This document shows, piece after piece, positions 7,774-18,066 of a stretch of DNA of 64,000 nt (its first letter is position 1; the number at the start of each line of letters is the position of its first letter). The stretch is from the NCBI RefSeq assembly GCF_002786325.1, contig NZ_PGTB01000004.1:1-64000 (forward strand). Direction: 5' to 3'. The position numbers and the translations under genes were made by a program. The DNA comes from Pseudooceanicola lipolyticus (GTDB lineage Bacteria; Pseudomonadota; Alphaproteobacteria; Rhodobacterales; Rhodobacteraceae). The notes beneath the pieces were generated by a model. It was given only the letters and a program-made list of their open reading frames with translations, was not told where the DNA came from and did no database searches.

Positions 7774-9164
7774 CACTTCGGCCCGATCATGTCTTCCGGG
7801 CGCACCACGCGGTCGAAGGTCTCTTCATCGACAAAGCCCAGCGCGATGGCCTCCTCCCGCAGGGTGGTGCCGTTCTTATGCGCGGTCTTGGCGACCTTGG
7901 TGGCATTGTCATACCCGATGGTCGGCGCCAGCGCGGTGACCAGCATCAGGCTTTCCTTCATCAGCTTTTCGATCCGCGCCTCGTTGGCCTGGATGCCGCT
8001 GACCATGTTGTCGGTGAAGGCCGAGGCCGAGTCGCCCAGCAGCTGCATAGATTGCAGCACGTTGTAGGACATCATCGGGTTATAGACGTTCAGCTCGAAA
8101 TGGCCCTGGCTGCCGGCAAAGCCCACCGCCGCGTCATTGCCCATGACATGGGCGCAGACCATGGTCAGCGCCTCGGCCTGGGTCGGGTTCACCTTGCCCG
8201 GCATGATCGAGCTGCCGGGCTCGTTCTCGGGCAGGATCAGCTCGCCCAGGCCCGACCGCGGACCCGAGCCCAGCAGGCGGATGTCATTGGCGATCTTGAA
8301 CAGCGCGGCGGCGACGGTTTTCAGCGCGCCGGAGAACATCACCATCGCGTCATGGGCGGCCAGCGCCTCGAACTTGTTGGGCGCGGTCACGAAGGGCAGG
8401 CCGGTGATCTCGGCCATGTTCTTCGCGACCATCTCGGCCCAGCCCTGCTTGGTGTTCAGGCCGGTGCCCACCGCGGTGCCGCCCTGGGCCAGTTCATAGA
8501 TATCGCCCAGGCAGGCCTCGACCCGTTCGATGCCCTTCTTGACCTGGTGGGTATAGCCGGAAAACTCCTGGCCCAGCGTCAGCGGCGTCGCGTCCTGGGT
8601 ATGGGTGCGGCCGATCTTGATGATGTCCTTGAATTCTTCCGATTTCGCGGCCAGCGCATCGTGCAGCTTGGTCAGCCCCGGCAGCAGCGTGTCACGCGCA
8701 TGCATGGCGATGGCGACATGCATCGCGGTGGGGAAGGTGTCGTTCGAGCTTTGCCCCATATTGCAGTGATCATTGGGATGCACCGGCTTTTTCGACCCCA
8801 TCTCGCCGCCCATCATTTCGATGGCGCGGTTGCTGATCACCTCGTTGGCATTCATGTTCGACTGGGTGCCCGACCCGGTCTGCCACACCACCAGCGGGAA
8901 ATTGTCATCGAATTTGCCTTCGATCACCTCGCCGGCGGCGGCAACGATGGCCTTGCCGATCTCGGCGTCGATGGTGCCCAGTTCCAGGTTGGCCTGCGCA
9001 CAGGCCTTCTTGACCACACCCAGCGCCCGGATGATCGGCACCGGCTGCTTTTCCCAGCCGATCGGAAAGTTCATGATCGACCGCTGGGTCTGTGCGCCCC
9101 AGTACTTGTCGGCCGGAACTTCAAGCGGGCCAAAGCTGTCGGTTTCGGTGCGGGTGTCGGACAT
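7773..9164 (-). CDS. fumC: Fumarate hydratase class II
   Basis: The 463-residue protein is the normal length for the oxygen-stable, iron-free fumarase. It catalyses reversible hydration of fumarate to malate in the TCA cycle. Visible motifs are [29 protein letters not shown] with the substrate-site His, and the superfamily signature [11 protein letters not shown] at about residues 317-327. The start [13 protein letters not shown] at 9164 is typical of the family. It leads the minus-strand unit fumC-DUF4169-RHH-76 aa gene; the TGATG overlap at 7773 couples it to DUF4169. The 190 bases upstream, shared with a divergent secreted-protein gene, should hold its promoter. Confidence 0.95.
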   Translation of the reverse strand: MSDTRTETDSFGPLEVPADKYWGAQTQRSIMNFPIGWEKQPVPIIRALGVVKKACAQANLELGTIDAEIGKAIVAAAGEVIEGKFDDNFPLVVWQTGSGTQSNMNANEVISNRAIEMMGGEMGSKKPVHPNDHCNMGQSSNDTFPTAMHVAIAMHARDTLLPGLTKLHDALAAKSEEFKDIIKIGRTHTQDATPLTLGQEFSGYTHQVKKGIERVEACLGDIYELAQGGTAVGTGLNTKQGWAEMVAKNMAEITGLPFVTAPNKFEALAAHDAMVMFSGALKTVAAALFKIANDIRLLGSGPRSGLGELILPENEPGSSIMPGKVNPTQAEALTMVCAHVMGNDAAVGFAGSQGHFELNVYNPMMSYNVLQSMQLLGDSASAFTDNMVSGIQANEARIEKLMKESLMLVTALAPTIGYDNATKVAKTAHKNGTTLREEAIALGFVDEETFDRVVRPEDMIGPK

Positions 9165-9354
9165 CGGCGGTCTCTCCGTCAGAAAATGGTCCCATGCCGT
9201 CTAGCCGTCCGCGGACCGCCGCGCAACCGGCCAGTGCGCGGCATCCGCGGTGTTACCGCAATCGCCGGCGGACGGTTATTGTGCGGACAGGGATCGACGG
9301 TAAGATGAGGGCCGGCGCCCTGCGCGCCGCGTGTCATGTGCCAAGGGGTTTACC

Positions 9355-9909
9355 ATGCATCTTCCTGCCAATATCCGCCTTCCCGTCCTGCTGCTGGTGT
9401 GGAGCTTCGGGCTGGTCCTGTCGGCGGGGCTGGCGGTGGCCGAGGGGCTGCCGGCGCGTTTTGTCGGCGACTATTCCGGCTCGGCCGCGGTTGAGCTGGC
9501 AGATGGCACCTCGCTCAAGCGGGACATGAGCGTTTCGATCCGGATGTCCGAGGACGGGTTTACGGTGCGATGGCTGTCGGTCTCCTATCACCAGGCCGGC
9601 ACCCGGCAGAAATCCTACGAGATCGCGTTTGTGCCGACCGACCGTCCCAACGTCTATGCCGCGGCGATGACCCGGAACGTGTTCGGCCACGCGGTGCCGT
9701 TGGATCCGATGAAGGGCGAACCCTATGTCTGGGCACGGGTCAGCGGTGATACGCTGACGGTGTTTTCGCTGTTCGTGGATGCCGCCGGCGGTTACGAAAT
9801 CCAGCAATATGACCGGACCCTGGTCGCGGAAGGTCTGCAACTGGAATTTCAACGGTTCCGCAATGGGGTGCCGCAACGGGCGGTGTCGACGCTGCTGACC
9901 CGCAACTGA
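9355..9909 (+). CDS. Predicted periplasmic protein, function unknown
   Basis: I chose the ATG at 9355 because it begins a clear Sec signal peptide (MHLPANIRLPVLLLVWSFG, with cleavage near AVA-EG at about residue 29). The mature part, about 155 residues, is rich in beta strands and opens with FVGDYSGSAAVEL; I see no catalytic motif. The total of 184 residues is one domain. It is divergent from fumC and convergent with the SspB gene, with one base between stop codons. I do not recognise the family. Confidence 0.75.
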   Translation: MHLPANIRLPVLLLVWSFGLVLSAGLAVAEGLPARFVGDYSGSAAVELADGTSLKRDMSVSIRMSEDGFTVRWLSVSYHQAGTRQKSYEIAFVPTDRPNVYAAAMTRNVFGHAVPLDPMKGEPYVWARVSGDTLTVFSLFVDAAGGYEIQQYDRTLVAEGLQLEFQRFRNGVPQRAVSTLLTRN

Positions 9910-9910
9910 C

Positions 9911-10387
9911 CTATTTGCGGAAACTGTCGAGCGAGACCACCTCGGCATCGGCGCGCGGAGTCAGGTCGTCCTCCGGCTGCGGGTCGGATCTGGCGGCCGC
10001 GTGGTCCTGCGCGTCCTCCTCCTGCTCGTCCTCGGCGGATTCAAAGCGCAGCCCGAACTCGACCGAGGGATCGACGAAGGTCTTGATCGAGTCATAGGGG
10101 ATATACAGCGGTTCTGGCGCGTCGCCGAAATTGAGCGTGACGGAGAATCCGTCCTCGCCCACGTCCAGATTGTCGTACCAGTGCTGCATGACCACCGTCA
10201 TCTCTTCGGGATAGCGGTCGGACAGCCAGTCAGCCAGTTCGGCATCCGGATGCGACGTGTCAAAGGTGATGAAGAAGTGATGCTTGCCGGGGAGTTGCCC
10301 CAGTTCGGCGACATCCTTCAGCACGGTCTTGATCAGACCGCGCATCGCCGAATGCATCAGGTTCCCATAGTCGATCTCGCGACCCAT
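9911..10387 (-). CDS. sspB: SspB-like ClpXP adaptor, alphaproteobacterial type
   Basis: The protein is 158 residues from the ATG at 10387, chosen for the GAGGG about eight bases upstream; a start five codons earlier (10402) is possible. The folded part (residues 1 to about 115) has the SspB pattern: IDYGNLMHSAMRGLI, FFITFDTSHPDA, YPEEMTVVMQHWYDNL, and FSVTLNFGDAPEPLYIPYD. The tail is acidic and flexible and ends in VVSLDSFRK, the short C-terminal peptide used to dock ClpX. SspB delivers ssrA-tagged and other substrates to ClpXP in the cytoplasm. Confidence 0.85.
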   Translation of the reverse strand: MGREIDYGNLMHSAMRGLIKTVLKDVAELGQLPGKHHFFITFDTSHPDAELADWLSDRYPEEMTVVMQHWYDNLDVGEDGFSVTLNFGDAPEPLYIPYDSIKTFVDPSVEFGLRFESAEDEQEEDAQDHAAARSDPQPEDDLTPRADAEVVSLDSFRK

Positions 10388-10465
10388 TCGCGTTTCCCTC
10401 AACCAAGTGGGGTAAGCATAGGGGATTCGGAGAGAAACGAAAGCCCTGCAAAGGCCAGAAATATC

Positions 10466-11719
10466 CTACACCAGTCCCAGCAGCAGTCCGGCCAGCGCCA
10501 TCAGGGCAATTGTTTGGGCAATGTCGCACCGGGCGGCCAGCAATAACAGCCCCGACAGCAGCGTCAGCGCCAGGGTTTCGGGCACCAGCGTCGCCGGATC
10601 GGGCAGCGGCAGGCGCAGCCATCCGGGCCCGTCGCTGCTGGTTACGCGGGTGAACAGCACGTTGATGGCGAACCACAGCGACAGGTTCAGGATCACCCCC
10701 ACCACCGCGGCCGAAATCGCCTGCAGCGCCGCCGACAGGCGCGGTTGCGCGGCGATCCGGCTGAGATAGGGCGCGGCCAGGAAGATCCACAGGAAACACG
10801 GGATGAAGGTCGCCCACAGCGCCACCACGCCGGCGGCAAAGGCCAGACCCGCGCCACCGGCCAGCTGCCCGCTCAGCATGGCGACGAATTGCGTCACCAG
10901 GATCAGCGGCCCCGGCGTGGTTTCCGCCAGCCCCAGCGCGTCGATCATCTGCGGCGTGCTGATCCAGCCATAGGTCTGCACCACGGTCTGGGTCATATAG
11001 CCCAGCAGCGCATAGGCGCCGCCGAAACTGACCACCGCCAGCCAGGCGAAGAACCAGCCGATATCGGCCAGCAGCGGAGCCCCCCAGAGCGACAGCGCCG
11101 CCAGCGGCAGCAGCCAGAGCGACAGCCAGATCGCCGCCGTTTTCAGCGGCTGCGCCCGGACCGGCAGCGGCGCCTCGACCGTTTCGCTTGGGCGGGCCGT
11201 GACAAAGCCCCACAGCGCCGCAACCGCGATAATCGCCGGGAAGGGCAGGTCCAGCGCGAAGATCGCAACAAAGGACAGCCCGGCGATGACCCAGGCCGAC
11301 GGCCGTTTCAGCGCCCGGTGCGACAGCTTGACCAACGCCTGCAGCACGATCACGATCACCGCGGATTTGATGCCGAGGAAGGCCGCCTGCACCAGCGGCA
11401 CGGCCCCGAACCCGACATAGAGCGCCACCAGCGCCGCGATGATCAGCGCCCCGGGCAGCACGAACAGCCCGCCCGCAAGCAGCCCGCCGGGCACGCCGCG
11501 CAGACGCCAGCCGGCATAGGTGGCCAGCTGCATCGCCTCGGGGCCGGGCAGCAGCATGCACAGCGATAGCGCTCTTAGATAGGTCTGTTCATCCAGCCAG
11601 CAGCGGGTTTCGACCAGTTCCCGGTGCATCAGCGCGATCTGCGCCGCCGGCCCGCCGAAGCTCAGCACGCCGATGCGGCCGAACACCCGGGTCATGTCGT
11701 GCCAGGACGGGGTGGTCAT
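10466..11719 (-). CDS. chrA: Chromate transporter, long two-domain form
   Basis: The 417-residue inner-membrane protein has the duplicated CHR domain of the long-chain chromate transporter family. The first half contains RIGVLSFGGPAAQIALMH and LLPGPEAMQLATYAGW; the second repeats it with VVSFGGAYALLGYM and ETTPGPLILVTQFV. About ten to twelve hydrophobic segments are visible. ChrA exports chromate using the proton motive force. Its start overlaps the stop of the upstream chromate-resistance gene by four bases, so the two are one operon. Confidence 0.85.
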   Translation of the reverse strand: MTTPSWHDMTRVFGRIGVLSFGGPAAQIALMHRELVETRCWLDEQTYLRALSLCMLLPGPEAMQLATYAGWRLRGVPGGLLAGGLFVLPGALIIAALVALYVGFGAVPLVQAAFLGIKSAVIVIVLQALVKLSHRALKRPSAWVIAGLSFVAIFALDLPFPAIIAVAALWGFVTARPSETVEAPLPVRAQPLKTAAIWLSLWLLPLAALSLWGAPLLADIGWFFAWLAVVSFGGAYALLGYMTQTVVQTYGWISTPQMIDALGLAETTPGPLILVTQFVAMLSGQLAGGAGLAFAAGVVALWATFIPCFLWIFLAAPYLSRIAAQPRLSAALQAISAAVVGVILNLSLWFAINVLFTRVTSSDGPGWLRLPLPDPATLVPETLALTLLSGLLLLAARCDIAQTIALMALAGLLLGLV

Positions 11720-12537
11720 GCTTTTTGCCCCGCCGGCCAGTCATGGCCTTCGCCCTGGCCGTCGCGGGCCCAGCGATACAGCGCGTCATACAGCACCATG
11801 TCGGCCTCCAGCTGGTCGTGATCGTTGCGAAACTGCCGCGACAGACCTACCGAGATCGCCAGCAGGCCGGCGGCCTCGGGCATCAGGTCATGGCGGTTGG
11901 TATCGGCGCCGCGCACCACGCGCGACAGGATGTCCAGCGCCTCGCTGCGCAGCGCGAATTCATCCAGCATGGTGTCGAAGGTGCACAGCGCGCCGCGATG
12001 GCTCCAGAACACGCCCTCGACATCGAAGGGAGTGGCGCCATAGCGGTCGGCCACGCCGGCCACCTCGGATGGCGACACGTAAAGGAACCGCGCTTGCGGA
12101 TCGACGAAGCGGCGGATCAGCCAGGGGCAGGCGATGCGGTCGATCTTGGGGCGGTGGCGGGTGACCCACAAGGTGCTGCCGTCCACCGGTTCGGGAAGCG
12201 CTTTGGCCGGAATCCGCGGCGCCCCGGCATGGTCGCGCCAGGCATACATGCCGCCGGCAAGGTATTCGGCGGCAATGCCGTCATTGCGCAGCCAGGCGGC
12301 CATGCCCTGGCTCAGCTTGATGCCGCGCTGGCAGACCAGCACGCAGGCCCGCCCGGCCAGCCGGGCCTTCAGCCCGGCGACATCGGTATGCGGGTGCCGG
12401 AACGCGCCGGGGATGAGGAAGGGATCGGCATCGAAATCGGGGTCGATCGACAGGTCGACGATCACCGGGGCCTGCGGTGTTCCGATCAGGCGCAGAAGTT
12501 GCGGTACGGTGATTTCGTTCGGGGCGGCCATGGGCAT
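11716..12537 (-). CDS. Rhodanese-ChrB domain chromate resistance protein
   Basis: This 273-residue protein has an N-terminal rhodanese-like domain (about residues 8-105: VIVDLSIDPDF, then the active-site loop VCQRGIKLSQGMA with Cys at the catalytic place, and LAGGMYAWRDH) and a C-terminal ChrB domain (WVTRHRPKIDRIACPWLIRRF, then FDVEGVFWSHRGALCTFDTM). Such fusions accompany ChrA transporters and are linked to chromate resistance; the ChrB part is regulatory or reductive in different reports. A second ATG six bases later is possible. It is first in the operon with chrA. The Cys in the rhodanese loop suggests real sulfurtransferase activity. Confidence 0.8.
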   Translation of the reverse strand: MPMAAPNEITVPQLLRLIGTPQAPVIVDLSIDPDFDADPFLIPGAFRHPHTDVAGLKARLAGRACVLVCQRGIKLSQGMAAWLRNDGIAAEYLAGGMYAWRDHAGAPRIPAKALPEPVDGSTLWVTRHRPKIDRIACPWLIRRFVDPQARFLYVSPSEVAGVADRYGATPFDVEGVFWSHRGALCTFDTMLDEFALRSEALDILSRVVRGADTNRHDLMPEAAGLLAISVGLSRQFRNDHDQLEADMVLYDALYRWARDGQGEGHDWPAGQKA

Positions 12538-13181
12538 GTCTCCTCTGGCAAGGCAAACATGCGAACCTTGAGCTGACGCCTCACGGGGCGTTCGCGGTCG
12601 TCCCCATGGCGCGGAAAATGCGCCTGGCCGCTGTCGTTGTCAAGAACCGGAATGGAAGTGCAGGCTTCTGTTGCCAGGTGCCTGCGAACCCCGCCTTACG
12701 CGGCTAGGCGTAAGGGCTTAAGTTTCGGTCTGGTTACTGCTTACGCAGCAACGGCAACCGGAGCACGATTGTCATTTGCAATTGTACTGTTTTCGCCGAT
12801 AACGGTGGCAGACAGCCGGGACAAAGCTAACCCCTTTAGACGTTCGTCGATCCTGTTTCGGCCCCATGATCCCCAAATGAAGGATGGTTGGTGGAGCCGC
12901 CGGGTACCGCCCCCGGGTCCGATCCGCTTATTACGAGCGCGTTTATGTCCATAGTCCCGAGGGACAGCATTCAATATAGGCAAGTTGCGCGCGCCTTGAA
13001 AGAGGGGACGTGCCGAAAAATCGACCAGTAGCTCGCTGGCCGTGATCTGGGCTTGGCTGCCGTCGCGGTCTTGCCCCTTGGTGGAATAGCCAGCAAACAT
13101 AAGACACTATGTGACGAATCCAGAGCTCGCGCCGATCCGCGGCGGGGCCGGTGCAGACGGGTGGGAAAGGATACGGGGCGG
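12538..13181. other. Long intergenic stretch with one possible small gene
   Basis: This 644-base stretch between the chromate operon and dinB is visibly richer in A+T than its surroundings. It holds the weak ORF at 12741-13100 and a hairpin at 12694-12715 (CCTTACGC and GCGTAAGG around six bases). Promoters for the chromate operon and for dinB should lie here, but I cannot point to a clear one. Confidence 0.5.
12741..13100 (-). CDS. Possible small protein ending in ANDNRAPVAVAA
   Basis: A 119-codon frame ends with SATVIGENSTIANDNRAPVAVAA-like residues before a TAA at 12741. The last dozen residues resemble a C-terminal tail I associate with small Rhodobacterales proteins, which is the main reason to list it. 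The rest has no domain, signal peptide or membrane segment and a high share of Arg, Gly and Pro, so the N-terminal half may not be coding. A shorter protein starting inside the frame is possible. A hairpin follows the stop by about 25 bases. Function unknown. Confidence 0.35.
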   Translation of the reverse strand: MFAGYSTKGQDRDGSQAQITASELLVDFSARPLFQGARNLPILNAVPRDYGHKRARNKRIGPGGGTRRLHQPSFIWGSWGRNRIDERLKGLALSRLSATVIGENSTIANDNRAPVAVAA

Positions 13182-13688
13182 ATGATCAACCGCGACTATT
13201 GCGTGACCATGGCACGCTATAACAGTTGGCAGAACAAGCAGCTGACCGGGTTTCTGGAGGCGCTGGACCCGGCCGAGCTGACCCGCGACCGGGGGGCATT
13301 TTTCGGCTCGATCCTCGCCACCATCAGCCACCTGTATTGGGGCGATCACATGTGGATGTCGCGTTTTGATGGCGGCAGCAAGCCAACGCAGTCCGCCAGC
13401 GAAAGTACCACGCTGTTCCCGACCCTGGCGGTGTGGAGCGCCGAGCGGTTCCGCATGGACGGGCGAATCCGCATCTGGGCCGAGAACCTGCGCAGCGTCG
13501 ATCTGGCCGGAGACCTGATCTGGTTTTCCGGCATTTCGGGCCGCGAGATGAGCAAGCCGATGGCGATGGCGGTGACCCATTTCTTCAACCACCAGACCCA
13601 TCACCGCGGCCAGGTGCACGCGATGTTGACAGCCGCAGGGTCGAAAGCCCCTGTCAGTGACCTGGCCTTCATGCCAGATTCGTTCTGA
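13182..13688 (+). CDS. DinB family protein
   Basis: The 168-residue protein starts at the ATG at 13182; earlier starts in frame run into Arg-rich non-coding sequence. It matches the DinB/YfiT four-helix bundle: MARYNSWQNKQLTGFLEAL at the start, then ISHLYWGDHMWMSRF with the first metal His, and FFNHQTHHRGQVHAML with the HxxxH pair that completes the divalent-metal site. Members include thiol-dependent transferases, but most are uncharacterised. acuI follows 36 bases later in the same direction and may share its transcript. Confidence 0.85.
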   Translation: MINRDYCVTMARYNSWQNKQLTGFLEALDPAELTRDRGAFFGSILATISHLYWGDHMWMSRFDGGSKPTQSASESTTLFPTLAVWSAERFRMDGRIRIWAENLRSVDLAGDLIWFSGISGREMSKPMAMAVTHFFNHQTHHRGQVHAMLTAAGSKAPVSDLAFMPDSF

Positions 13689-13724
13689 GAGACCGGATGG
13701 TCGGTAAAATCGAGGGGAGAGACC

Positions 13725-14720
13725 ATGTTCAACGCGCTTGTCGTCGAAAAGGATGAAGAGACCGGCAAAACCAGCGCCGGGGTAAAACAGATCGGCGAGG
13801 ACGATCTGCCGGGGGCCGAGGTGCTGGTGGCGGTCGATTATTCCACCGTCAATTACAAGGACGGATTGTGCATCGGCCCGGGCGGCGGGCTGGTGCGGCA
13901 CTATCCGCATGTGCCGGGCATCGATTTTGCCGGTACCGTCGAAGCCTCGGACGACGACCGCTACAAACCCGGCGATCGCGTGGTGCTGACCGGCTGGCGC
14001 GTCGGCGAGGCACATTGGGGCGGCTATGCCCAGAAGGCGCGGGTCAAGGCCGACTGGCTGGTGCCGCTGCCCGACGGGCTGGACAGCCGCACCGCGATGG
14101 CGGTGGGCACTGCCGGCCTGACCGCGATGCTGTCGGTCATGGCGCTGGAGGATCACGGGCTGGACAAGAATCGCGGCCCGGTGCTGGTCACCGGGGCGGC
14201 CGGCGGCGTTGGCTCGGTGGCGACGGCGATCCTGGCCCATCTGGGCTATGCCGTGGCCGGCGTCACCGGTCGTCCGGAAACCGCGGACTATCTCAAGGGG
14301 CTGGGCGCCACCACCATCGTGCCGCGCGAGGAGCTGACCGAACTGACCCGCAAGCCGCTGGAAAGCGAAAGCTGGGCGGGCTGCGTAGACGCGGTGGGCG
14401 GCGCCATGCTGGGCCGGGTGTTGAAGCAGATGAAATACGGCACCTCGGTCGCGGCGGTCGGTCTGGCCGGGGGCGCGGCGATCGAAGGCGCGCTGATCAC
14501 CCCGTTCATCCTGCGCGGCGTCAACCTGCTGGGAATCGACAGCGTGATGCAGCCCTATGCCAACCGGCTGCGCGCCTGGGAGCGGATTGCCAGCGACCTG
14601 CCGCGGGACAAGCTGGACGCGATGATCCAGCCCGCCACGCTGTCCGATTTGCCGGACCTGGGCGCGGCGATCCTGAAAGGACAGGTCAAGGGCCGGGTGG
14701 TGGTGGACGTCAACGCCTGA
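13725..14720 (+). CDS. acuI: AcuI-type acrylyl-CoA reductase (MDR superfamily)
   Basis: The 331-residue medium-chain reductase starts at an ATG after GAGGGGAGAGACC. It has the AcuI/YhdH features: VDYSTVNYKDGLCIGPGGG, VPGIDFAGTVE, GWRVGEAHWGGYAQKARV, and the NADPH loop VTGAAGGVGSVATAIL; zinc-binding residues of classical alcohol dehydrogenases are absent. AcuI reduces toxic acryloyl-CoA to propionyl-CoA with NADPH and is a key step after DMSP cleavage or demethylation-derived acrylate in marine bacteria. A BCCT carrier follows, which fits that role, though no DMSP lyase gene is in the window. Confidence 0.8.
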   Translation: MFNALVVEKDEETGKTSAGVKQIGEDDLPGAEVLVAVDYSTVNYKDGLCIGPGGGLVRHYPHVPGIDFAGTVEASDDDRYKPGDRVVLTGWRVGEAHWGGYAQKARVKADWLVPLPDGLDSRTAMAVGTAGLTAMLSVMALEDHGLDKNRGPVLVTGAAGGVGSVATAILAHLGYAVAGVTGRPETADYLKGLGATTIVPREELTELTRKPLESESWAGCVDAVGGAMLGRVLKQMKYGTSVAAVGLAGGAAIEGALITPFILRGVNLLGIDSVMQPYANRLRAWERIASDLPRDKLDAMIQPATLSDLPDLGAAILKGQVKGRVVVDVNA

Positions 14721-15088
14721 GGCCTCTCTGCCCGGTTCCGGCGGGGGCCGGGCACACCGCTTTGTGTCGTATTCGTAACGCCTTGCGCCGTGCCGATTTG
14801 ATCTTGCCCCGCTTTTCCCGTTACCCTTGTCCCAGGCGGACGCCCTTCGGAGACGCCGCAAGGGCCCCCTGATTGACCAAGCGGAACGCGCCGGCGTTCG
14901 ACCAGAGGGCTGCACCAAGGCCCCCGGAACCCGGCGCGGGACAGGAGGGACAGACGTGTTCACAACATACAAAACTCCGGTGGGCCTCGCCCATGCGGAT
15001 CGCTATGGGCCGGCACGCCGACCCGGCCGTGCGCGGCGGCGGGCCGGTGCCCCCAGCCGACAGGCGCAACGCCGTGGGAGGGGCTGAG
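14721..15088. other. Intergenic region upstream of the BCCT gene
   Basis: This 368-base gap separates acuI from the BCCT carrier. A weak hairpin lies at 14730-14753 (GCCCGG and CCGGGC, 12-base loop) just after acuI, without a T run. The rest presumably holds the BCCT promoter; I see no clear operator or small gene. Confidence 0.4.
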
Positions 15089-16729
<1,641 letters not shown>

Positions 16730-16750
16730 ATCGCGCGACGCGATGATCGG

Positions 16751-16781
16751 AACCCCCGGCGCTTGCGCTCCGGGGGTTTTT
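16751..16781 (+). terminator. Rho-independent terminator after the BCCT gene
   Basis: AACCCCCGG and CCGGGGGTT form a 9-bp stem (16751-16759 with 16770-16778) closed by a ten-base loop and followed by a T run to 16781. It begins 22 bases after the BCCT stop. Confidence 0.9.
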
Positions 16782-16798
16782 CATATTCTGCTGCGCGC

Positions 16799-18022
16799 AT
16801 GGCTCTAGATACCGAATATGTCCGCGCGCAGTTCCCTGCCTTTCGCCGGCCCGGCCTTCAGGGGCTGGCCAATTTCGAGAATGCCGGCGGCTCCTATGCC
16901 TGCGGCTTCGTGATCGACCGGCTGACCCGCTTTTACACCGAGCGCAAGATCCAGCCCTATGGCCCGGCCACGCCCAGCCGCCTGGGCGGAGAAGAGATGG
17001 ACGAGGCGCGCCGCCGGATGGCGGCGCTGCTTGGCGTGGCGACCGACGAGCTGAGCTTTGGCCCCTCGACGACGCAGAACACCTATGTGCTGGCGCAGGC
17101 CTTCCGCCAGTGGCTGCAGCCAGGCGAGGCGATTGTCGTCACCAACCAGGATCACGAGGCCAATAGCGGCCCATGGCGGCGGCTGCAGGCTGAAGGGATC
17201 GAGATCCGCGAATGGAAGATGGACCCGGACACCGGCCATCTTGACCCCGAAACGCTGGAACCGCTGCTGGATGACTCGGTGCGGCTGGTCTGTTTTCCGC
17301 ATTGTTCCAACGTGGTGGGCGAGATCAACCCGGTCACCGAGATCACCGCCATGGCCCATGCCGCCGGCGCCTTTGCCTGTGTCGACGGGGTGTCCTACGC
17401 GCCGCACGGTTTCCCGGATGTCGGCAATCTGGGGCCGGATATCTACCTGTTTTCGGCCTACAAGACCTATGGGCCGCATCAGGGCCTGATGGTGATCCGG
17501 CGCGAACTGGGCAAGCTGCTGCCGAACCAGGCGCATTATTTCAACGCCGAACCGCTGTACAAACGCTTTACACCGGCGGGGCCAGACCACGCGCAGATTG
17601 CCGCATGTGCCGGCATGGCCGACTATGTCGATGCGCTGGCCGATCACCATGGCGGGCCAAAGGAGGGCGCGGCGGCGCGCGGCGCCTTCGTGCACGACCT
17701 GATGCGCACGCGGGAAGAGGAGTTGCTGCAACCGCTGCTGGACGCGGTCAAATCGCGCAATACCTTACGCCTTCTCGGGCCGTCGGTGGCCAAGGGGCGC
17801 GCGCCGACCGTGGCGCTGGACCTGGGCCGCGATCCGGAACCGGTGGTCGAGGCGCTGGCGCAGCGTGGCATCATGGCCGGTGGTGGCGATTTCTATGCCT
17901 GCCGCGCGCTGGAGGCGATGGGGGTGCCCGCGGGGCAGGGGGTGCTGCGGGTCAGCTTCACCCACTACACCAGCGCCGAGGAAGTGGAGAAGCTGATCGA
18001 CGCGTTCGACGATCTGCTGTGA
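16799..18022 (+). CDS. Cysteine desulfurase-like protein (aminotransferase class V)
   Basis: The 407-residue PLP enzyme starts at the ATG at 16799, only 18 bases after a terminator and with no clear Shine-Dalgarno, so it may be leaderless or the transcript may start inside the hairpin region. Fold type I class V motifs are visible: FGPSTTQNTYVLAQ, TNQDHEANSGPW, VDGVSYAPHG, and the Schiff-base Lys at 222 in FSAYKTYGPHQG. Unlike IscS or SufS there is no clear catalytic-Cys loop, which matches the cysteine desulfurase-like group of unknown substrate. The photolyase gene follows 44 bases later. Confidence 0.75.
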   Translation: MALDTEYVRAQFPAFRRPGLQGLANFENAGGSYACGFVIDRLTRFYTERKIQPYGPATPSRLGGEEMDEARRRMAALLGVATDELSFGPSTTQNTYVLAQAFRQWLQPGEAIVVTNQDHEANSGPWRRLQAEGIEIREWKMDPDTGHLDPETLEPLLDDSVRLVCFPHCSNVVGEINPVTEITAMAHAAGAFACVDGVSYAPHGFPDVGNLGPDIYLFSAYKTYGPHQGLMVIRRELGKLLPNQAHYFNAEPLYKRFTPAGPDHAQIAACAGMADYVDALADHHGGPKEGAAARGAFVHDLMRTREEELLQPLLDAVKSRNTLRLLGPSVAKGRAPTVALDLGRDPEPVVEALAQRGIMAGGGDFYACRALEAMGVPAGQGVLRVSFTHYTSAEEVEKLIDAFDDLL

Positions 18023-18066
18023 CCTGCGCCTGACCCGCGCGGGCCGGACGACAACAGGAGGCCGTA

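Noticed and set aside
13107-14972. 621-codon open frame on the - strand
   Set aside because: It lies opposite dinB and acuI, which have strong family motifs. High GC causes long antisense frames.
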